This document shows positions 4,797 to 9,410 of a stretch of DNA of 9,410 nt, piece by piece. Source of the stretch: Eubacterium sp. UBA3720 (GTDB taxonomy: Bacteria > Bacillota > Clostridia > Lachnospirales > Lachnospiraceae); assembly GCA_002371335.1 (NCBI GenBank), contig DFHP01000127.1, positions 1 through 9,410 on the forward strand, written 5' to 3'. The notes beneath the pieces are model-generated. The model was given only the letters and a program-made list of their open reading frames with translations, did not search any database and was not told the DNA's origin. Within the stretch, counting starts at the first letter, position 1. Each line of letters starts with the position of its first letter. The position numbers and the translations under genes are program-made.

Positions 4797-5672
4797 TTAT
4801 TTCGCGATGATCCCATACATTTCAGGCCTTCTGTCACGGAAAAGCCCCCACGAAAGTCTTTCCTTATCCAGCGCTTCCAGATCGAACTCTGCATACAGGA
4901 TCTCTTCTCTGTCTCTGCTTCCCTCTGCCACGATCTCTCCTGTCGCGTCGGTGATAAAAGAACTGCCGTAAAATGTAAGCGATGATTTCTGCCCTCCGTT
5001 TTCGGGACAAGGAAAAACAGATTCCGTGCCGATCCTGTTCGCCGCGATGACAGGCATCAGGTTTGCCGCGGAATGTCCCTGCATCACACGCTTCCAGTGC
5101 CCGCATGAATCAACTCCAAGGATCGGTTCCGATCCGATGGCTGTCGGATAGAGCAGGATTTCAGCGCCCATCAGCGCCATGCTGCGGGCGCACTCCGGAA
5201 ACCACTGGTCCCAGCAGATACCCACTCCGATCTTTCCGTATCTGGTGTTCCATACCTTAAATCCTGTATCTCCCGGCGTAAAATAAAACTTCTCCTGATA
5301 ATAATGATCATCCGGAATATGCGTTTTTCTGTAAATTCCCTGCACGCTGCCGTCCGCATCTATCATGACCACGGAATTATATACATTATTTACGCTGCGC
5401 TCATATATACTGACCGGTATGACCACGGCGTACTCTGCCGCGGCCTTCCTCATACGCTTCACCGCCGGATTATCCCGGACCGGTACTGCGTATTCATAAT
5501 ATTCATATCGTCTTTCCTGACAAAAATATTGCCTTTCAAAAAGCTCCGGCAGCAGAACGAGCTGTGCCCCGTTTTCTGCAGCCTCCTTCACAAAACTCTC
5601 CGCGCAGGCAATATTTTCCTCCGGAGCTTTATTGCAGTGCATCTGCACCGCTGCTGTTTTTATCTTTCTCAT
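4797..5672 (-). CDS. aguB: N-carbamoylputrescine amidohydrolase
   Basis: This 291-residue cytosolic nitrilase-family enzyme hydrolyses N-carbamoylputrescine to putrescine, ammonia and carbon dioxide. The catalytic triad is present: E43 (LLPELFERQYF), K116 (YRKTHIPD) and C153 (GVGICWDQWFPE). The N-terminal KTAAVQM and the motifs FTPGDTGFKVW and AANRIGTE are typical of AguB, and the length is normal. I chose ATG 5672 because the family starts at this point, GGAGG lies just upstream, and it overlaps the aguA stop in ATGA; a longer frame from 5783 only re-reads the end of aguA. The 4-bp overlap suggests translational coupling. It is the last gene of the polyamine operon, and no clear terminator follows directly. 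Confidence 0.96.
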   Translation of the reverse strand: MRKIKTAAVQMHCNKAPEENIACAESFVKEAAENGAQLVLLPELFERQYFCQERRYEYYEYAVPVRDNPAVKRMRKAAAEYAVVIPVSIYERSVNNVYNSVVMIDADGSVQGIYRKTHIPDDHYYQEKFYFTPGDTGFKVWNTRYGKIGVGICWDQWFPECARSMALMGAEILLYPTAIGSEPILGVDSCGHWKRVMQGHSAANLMPVIAANRIGTESVFPCPENGGQKSSLTFYGSSFITDATGEIVAEGSRDREEILYAEFDLEALDKERLSWGLFRDRRPEMYGIIAK

Positions 5673-6841
5673 CCTGACCTCCGTTCCGCATATGGGATCT
5701 GCTGCGTGATACAGTGGATATTTCCGCCGCCGAGCAAAATTTCCCTCGCCGGGATCGGAATGATCCCGCGCCCCGGAAAACATTCTCCCAGGATTTTCAC
5801 AGCTGCCGCGTCATTCACATCACCGAACTGAGGCACAATGACTGCGCCGTTCGCAATGTAAAAATTTACATAGCTGGCGGCCAGGCGTTCCCCTGCCTCT
5901 CTTACATCCTCTCCCTTTTCAAATACAAAACCCTCAAGGTCTTCCTCTGTTATGCGGATCGGCCTGGAGGGCACGGGGAGTTTCACTACTCTGACAGGCC
6001 GTCCCATAGCGTCAGTCTCGTTACGGAGAACCTCCAGATCTGCTCTTGACATTTCATACTGGGGATCGTTCTTATCATCCGTCCACGCCAGAACGACCTC
6101 TCCCGGTCCCGTAAAAGCGCACACATTGTCTACATGTTCGTTAGTCTCGTCATTATAGATCCCATGAGGCAGCCAGATGACTTTTTCCGCGCCGAGCCAG
6201 CCGCATAGTTTCTCTGAGATCTCTTCCCGGGTAAGTTCCGGATTGCGTCCCTTGCTCAAAAGGCACGCTTCTGTGACGATCACGGTTCCTTCTCCGTCTG
6301 TATGTATCGAGCCGCCTTCAAGAACAAAAGGATGCGCGTTGTAGCAGGGAATTCCCATCTCCTGACAGAATTTTTCTGCCGCCTGATCGTCCAGCTCCCA
6401 GTCGGCGTACAGACCGTCCACACTGCCGCCCCACGCATTGAACTTCCAGTCAATACCCCGGAGTCCGGAAAAGTCCGCTCTGTTTTTGGATCCTGTATTT
6501 CCTGCCGGCGCCTTCTGCCCATTGGGAACGACGAAGGTCGGTCCCACATCTCTGGCCCAGGAATCATTCGTCTTTATGGGGATCACATGAATGTTATGCT
6601 CCTGATCTGTTCCCAGCATCTCCCCGGCGCCGGGGCAATCTTCCGGCCAGGCCAGCATATACACCGGCTCGCTTTTCGCGATGGCTTTTGCCACCTTCGT
6701 AAAGGCTTCCCGGGCCTGCCCGGGATCTTTTTTCCATGATCCGGGTCTTCTGGGCCAGATCATCAGACATCCGCTGTGGGGCTCAAACTCACCGGGCATA
6801 TGGTATCCGTCCTTTTTTGGAACAGAAAACTCTTTTATCAT
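5669..6841 (-). CDS. aguA: Agmatine deiminase
   Basis: This 390-residue enzyme of the guanidine-modifying (Porphyromonas-type peptidylarginine deiminase) superfamily converts agmatine to N-carbamoylputrescine and ammonia in the cytosol. Visible signatures are the opening DGYHMPGEFEPHSGCLMIWP, NDSWARDVGPTF (92-103) with the substrate-contacting acidic residue, EGGSIHTDGEGT (175-186), NEHVDN (234-239) with the catalytic histidine, and nucleophile C377 in LGGGNIHCITQQ. All active-site positions are intact and the length is typical. Start ATG 6841 has AAGGTG about 6 nt upstream. It lies 24 bp after nspC and overlaps aguB by 4 bp. The pairing with carboxyspermidine genes argues for polyamine synthesis rather than the catabolic agmatine deiminase system, which would carry a carbamoyltransferase and antiporter. 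Confidence 0.97.
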   Translation of the reverse strand: MIKEFSVPKKDGYHMPGEFEPHSGCLMIWPRRPGSWKKDPGQAREAFTKVAKAIAKSEPVYMLAWPEDCPGAGEMLGTDQEHNIHVIPIKTNDSWARDVGPTFVVPNGQKAPAGNTGSKNRADFSGLRGIDWKFNAWGGSVDGLYADWELDDQAAEKFCQEMGIPCYNAHPFVLEGGSIHTDGEGTVIVTEACLLSKGRNPELTREEISEKLCGWLGAEKVIWLPHGIYNDETNEHVDNVCAFTGPGEVVLAWTDDKNDPQYEMSRADLEVLRNETDAMGRPVRVVKLPVPSRPIRITEEDLEGFVFEKGEDVREAGERLAASYVNFYIANGAVIVPQFGDVNDAAAVKILGECFPGRGIIPIPAREILLGGGNIHCITQQIPYAERRSG

Positions 6842-6865
6842 AAATCACCTTTTCATCAGTTCTGA

Positions 6866-8032
6866 TCAGGACAGTCTTCTCTTAAAATCCTCATAGGAAA
6901 ACTCCCTGACGAGACGTACTTCCCCATCTTCATCCATTGCGGCGATGGATGGGAGCGGTATTCCGTTAAATGTATTGTTTTTTACCATCGTATAAATGGC
7001 CATATCCTGAAAATACAGGCGGTCGCCGATCCTTACCTCGCTGTCAAAAACATAATCTCCGATGATATCTCCCGCAAGGCAGGTGTTTGAAGAAATCCGG
7101 TAAACATATGTATCTTTCATTTCCGGTATTTCTCCTGCGGCATCGCACAGTCTCCTGGCTCCCTTTAGCGGCGGCTGATAGGGCATTTCAAGTACATCCG
7201 GCATATGGCACGCGGCGGACGCGTCCAGAATAAGCGTCTCAGTTCCGTTTTTCACGATATCCAGCACCGTTGCCGCCAGATATCCCGCATCCAGAGCTAC
7301 CGCCTCGCCCGGCTCCAGATAAACATCCAAATCGTAGGTGTTTTTCATGTGCAGGATCAGTCCGCACAGCTTTTCCAGATCATAGCCGTCTCTTGTGATG
7401 TGATGTCCTCCCCCCATGTTCAGCCATTTGATATGGGGAAGGCGGAGATATCTTCCAAATTTTTCTTCCACTGCCCTGAGCGTTATCTCCAGATCATCCG
7501 AATTCTGTTCACAGAGGGTATGAAAATGGATCCCCTCGATCTCATTAAGTATCTCATCATCCAGACCGGACGCCTTCACGCCCATGCGCGATCCCGGTGC
7601 ACAAGGGTCATAGATGGCATGATCCTTCTGAGTGGAACATTCAGGGTTAATACGTATACCCACACTGACATGATGCTCTTTTCCCCGCAGGATGGGTAAG
7701 AATTTTTTCAGCTGTCTTGCAGAATTAAAGATCACATGATCGCAGATCTCCGCGATCTCCTCCATATCCTTCTCCCGATAGGCCGGGGAAAAAATATGAT
7801 TTTCCTTTCCCATCTCTTCTTTGCCGAGCCTCGCTTCGAAAAGGCCGCTTGCAGTCGTTCCGCTTATATATTTTCCGATCAGCGGATATTCGCAGAAGCC
7901 GGAGAAGCATTTTTGCGCAAGCAGGATCTTCGCCCCTGTCCGCTCCTCAACGCTATGAAGGATCTCCAGGTTTTCCCGCAGTTTTTTTTCATCGATTATA
8001 TAAGCGGGCGTTTCAATTTCGCAAATCTTCAT
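6866..8032 (-). CDS. nspC: Carboxynorspermidine/carboxyspermidine decarboxylase
   Basis: This 388-residue PLP enzyme of the alanine racemase-fold (group IV) decarboxylase family removes the carboxyl group of carboxyspermidine to give spermidine (or of carboxynorspermidine to give norspermidine). K41 in LLAQKCFSG is the PLP-binding lysine. GIHFHTLCEQ (168-177), NMGGGHH (205-211) and EPGEAVALD (240-248) bind cofactor and substrate, and SSNTCLAGD (314-322) with C318 and D322 carries the catalytic cysteine contributed to the partner subunit. Length and motif order are normal. The start ATG at 8032 has only a weak ribosome binding site (GAG about 5 nt upstream), so expression may be modest. The upstream gene is its pathway partner, 63 bp away. 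The choice between spermidine and norspermidine depends on the diamine available; here aguA/aguB point to putrescine, hence spermidine. Confidence 0.96.
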   Translation of the reverse strand: MKICEIETPAYIIDEKKLRENLEILHSVEERTGAKILLAQKCFSGFCEYPLIGKYISGTTASGLFEARLGKEEMGKENHIFSPAYREKDMEEIAEICDHVIFNSARQLKKFLPILRGKEHHVSVGIRINPECSTQKDHAIYDPCAPGSRMGVKASGLDDEILNEIEGIHFHTLCEQNSDDLEITLRAVEEKFGRYLRLPHIKWLNMGGGHHITRDGYDLEKLCGLILHMKNTYDLDVYLEPGEAVALDAGYLAATVLDIVKNGTETLILDASAACHMPDVLEMPYQPPLKGARRLCDAAGEIPEMKDTYVYRISSNTCLAGDIIGDYVFDSEVRIGDRLYFQDMAIYTMVKNNTFNGIPLPSIAAMDEDGEVRLVREFSYEDFKRRLS

Positions 8033-8041
8033 ATCTCAATA

Positions 8042-8074
8042 CTCAAACCATCTTCACATGTGCTCAAACCATCT
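8042..8074. repeat. 12-bp direct repeat in the gap before nspC
   Basis: CTCAAACCATCT occurs at 8042-8053 and again at 8063-8074, a period of 21 bp. The repeat fills much of the 63-bp gap between the dehydrogenase stop codon and the nspC start. On the coding strand it reads AGATGGTTTGAG, with no good ribosome binding site. A small tandem duplication is the simplest explanation. Confidence 0.6.
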
Positions 8075-8095
8075 CTGCGTCAGTTCCTATGGCGT

Positions 8096-9355
8096 TCAGT
8101 CTATAAGCACCGGATTTTCTCTGACCTGCCACGGAAGTCCCCATTTGTTCAGCGCTTCCATATATGGATCAGGATCAAATTCATCCGTCGTATACACGCC
8201 CGGCTTGCTCCAGAGACCATTGACCAGCATCATCGTTCCTATCATCGCCGGAACGCCTGTCGTATAGGATATGGCCTGAGATCCGACCTCCCTGTAGCAT
8301 TCCTGGTGATCGCAAACGTTATATATATAGATACTTCTCTTTCTGCCGTCTTTTACGCCGGTAAAAATACAGCCGATATTTGTCTTTCCGACCGTCCTTG
8401 GTCCGAGAGTTGCAGGATCCGGCAGAAGCGCCTTCAGAAACTGGATCGGCACGATCTGCTGTCCGTTAAAATCAACCGGCGTTGTGGAAAGCATTCCCAC
8501 GTTTTCCAGGCATTTCATATGCGTCAGATAGCTCTGGCCGAACGTCATGAAAAAACGGATCCGTCTGACTCCGGGAATGTTTTTTGCCAGGGCTTCTATC
8601 TCCTCATGATGGAGCAGGTACATGTCCTTCATTCCTACCTGGTCAAAATCATACTCTCTTTTGATCGTCATCGGAGGTATCTCCACCCAGTGTCCGTTTT
8701 CCCAGTATGATCCCGGCGCGGAAACCTCCCTGAGGTTGATCTCCGGATTAAAATTCGTGGCAAAAGGATAGCCATGGTCGCCGCCGTTGCAGTCGAGAAT
8801 GTCTATCGTATGTATCTCGTCAAAATAATGCTTCTGCGCGTATGCTGTGTAAACGCTGGTAACCCCCGGATCAAATCCTGTTCCCAGGATGCCCGTTATG
8901 CCTGCTTCCCTGAAACGGTCCATGTAGGCCCACTGCCAGGAATAATCAAAATATGCGGAAAAGCCAAGCTCCTTACAGCGTTTTTCATAAACCTCCCTCC
9001 ATTTGGGATCGTCCGTATCCTCCGCCTCATAATTGGCTGTATCTACATACGATACCTTGCACGCAAGGCATGCGTCCATGATCGTCAGATCCTGGTACGG
9101 CAGGGCCAGGTTCAGTACCGCATCCGGCTGATAAGACCTGATAAGAGCGATAAGTTCCTCCACGTTGTCCGCATCGACCCTGGCGGTGGTGATTTTTGTC
9201 TTTGTTTTTCCCTGCAGCTTATCCTTTAACGCGTCACATTTGGAAACAGTTCTTGACGCGATCATGATCTCCTTGAATACTTCATCGTTCTGACAGCATT
9301 TGTGAATTGCAACTGACGCTACGCCTCCGCAGCCTATGATCAAAACTCTTGCCAT
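8096..9355 (-). CDS. Carboxy(nor)spermidine dehydrogenase (saccharopine dehydrogenase family)
   Basis: This 419-residue cytosolic enzyme belongs to the saccharopine dehydrogenase-like family. It reductively condenses a diamine (putrescine here) with L-aspartate beta-semialdehyde to carboxyspermidine, using NADPH. The N-terminal Rossmann motif is VLIIGCGGVASVAIHK (4-19), and ASRT (33-36) follows the second strand. Family motifs include LALPYQD (83-89), YVDTANYE (103-110), LGTGFDPGVTSVY (157-169) and YTTGVPAMIGT (364-374). Start ATG 9355 is chosen because AGGAGG (9367-9362) lies 6 nt upstream; an in-frame TTG at 9391 has no such site. True saccharopine dehydrogenase or other lysine roles are unlikely because nspC, aguA and aguB follow directly. 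It is the first operon gene seen; whether the operon starts here or further right cannot be told. Confidence 0.93.
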   Translation of the reverse strand: MARVLIIGCGGVASVAIHKCCQNDEVFKEIMIASRTVSKCDALKDKLQGKTKTKITTARVDADNVEELIALIRSYQPDAVLNLALPYQDLTIMDACLACKVSYVDTANYEAEDTDDPKWREVYEKRCKELGFSAYFDYSWQWAYMDRFREAGITGILGTGFDPGVTSVYTAYAQKHYFDEIHTIDILDCNGGDHGYPFATNFNPEINLREVSAPGSYWENGHWVEIPPMTIKREYDFDQVGMKDMYLLHHEEIEALAKNIPGVRRIRFFMTFGQSYLTHMKCLENVGMLSTTPVDFNGQQIVPIQFLKALLPDPATLGPRTVGKTNIGCIFTGVKDGRKRSIYIYNVCDHQECYREVGSQAISYTTGVPAMIGTMMLVNGLWSKPGVYTTDEFDPDPYMEALNKWGLPWQVRENPVLID

Positions 9356-9410
9356 TTTTGTCCTCCTTGTCATATTTAATATCCCCGGCAATTGCGAAAC
9401 CCCTTGCAGT

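Noticed and set aside
5673..5783. Longer N-terminus for aguB starting at 5783
   Set aside because: The added residues re-read the end of aguA in another frame and are absent from the family; ATG 5672 has the ribosome binding site and ATGA coupling.
5304..5831. 175-codon open frame on the plus strand
   Set aside because: Antisense to aguB and the end of aguA, with shadow-type composition.
7736..8710. 324-codon open frame on the plus strand
   Set aside because: It lies antisense across nspC and the dehydrogenase, both of which have intact family motifs; its translation is rich in Arg, His and Cys, typical of a shadow frame, and it has no family motif.
9356..9391. TTG start 12 codons upstream of the dehydrogenase ATG
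   Set aside because: The extension spans the AGGAGG ribosome binding site of ATG 9355, and the Rossmann motif starts right after that ATG, as expected.
1..9410. CRISPR array, tRNA, rRNA or insertion-sequence transposase
   Set aside because: No regular 24-40 bp repeats with unique spacers, no tRNA or rRNA sequence recognised, and no transposase motif on either strand; the 41-42 bp array has no spacers.

Overview
The window looks like chromosomal DNA of a low-to-mid GC Gram-positive anaerobe of the Clostridia, most likely a gut Lachnospiraceae. The reasons are a type I methionine aminopeptidase with an N-terminal SEC-C zinc motif, AGGAGG-type ribosome binding sites, a Gram-positive secreted protein with FIVAR-like helices, and a carboxyspermidine-route polyamine operon. 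This placement is inference from gene content. Every supported gene is on the minus strand, so transcription runs from right to left.

Region 1 (1-2139, with control region to about 2380): the first 713 residues of a large secreted protein that runs off the left edge. It has a signal peptide, an FMN_bind-like module, a FIVAR-like helical module and at least two copies of a roughly 327-residue unit resembling the Tp47-type domains annotated in many gut Firmicutes. A good promoter with TTAG/CTAA palindromes around it and a leader of about 200 nt precede the gene.

Region 2 (2380-2875): no gene. It holds a structured repeat (copy A), a strong terminator for the upstream gene, and a 41-42 bp tandem repeat that begins one base past a stop codon.

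Region 3 (2876-4201): map, a methionine aminopeptidase, and upstream of it a gene for a 58-residue membrane protein of unknown function.

Region 4 (4202-4796): no convincing gene. It holds a second copy (B) of the structured repeat, a perfect 11-bp hairpin, a C/A-rich G-free stretch, and a promoter-like site with 11-bp-phased direct repeats of the kind bound by OmpR/PhoB-family response regulators. It appears to be the start of a separate leftward transcript leading to the small membrane protein.

Region 5 (4797-9355): a compact four-gene polyamine operon in transcription order carboxy(nor)spermidine dehydrogenase, nspC, aguA, aguB. AguA and AguB turn agmatine into putrescine; the dehydrogenase condenses putrescine with aspartate semialdehyde to carboxyspermidine; NspC decarboxylates it to spermidine. 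An arginine decarboxylase, needed to make agmatine from arginine, is not in the window and may lie beyond the right edge.

The most interesting parts are the non-coding intervals (two structured repeat copies with a compensatory change, phased direct repeats at an orphan transcript, a multi-palindrome promoter) and the repeated surface protein with FMN_bind-like motifs. I saw no complete, clearly novel multi-gene system.
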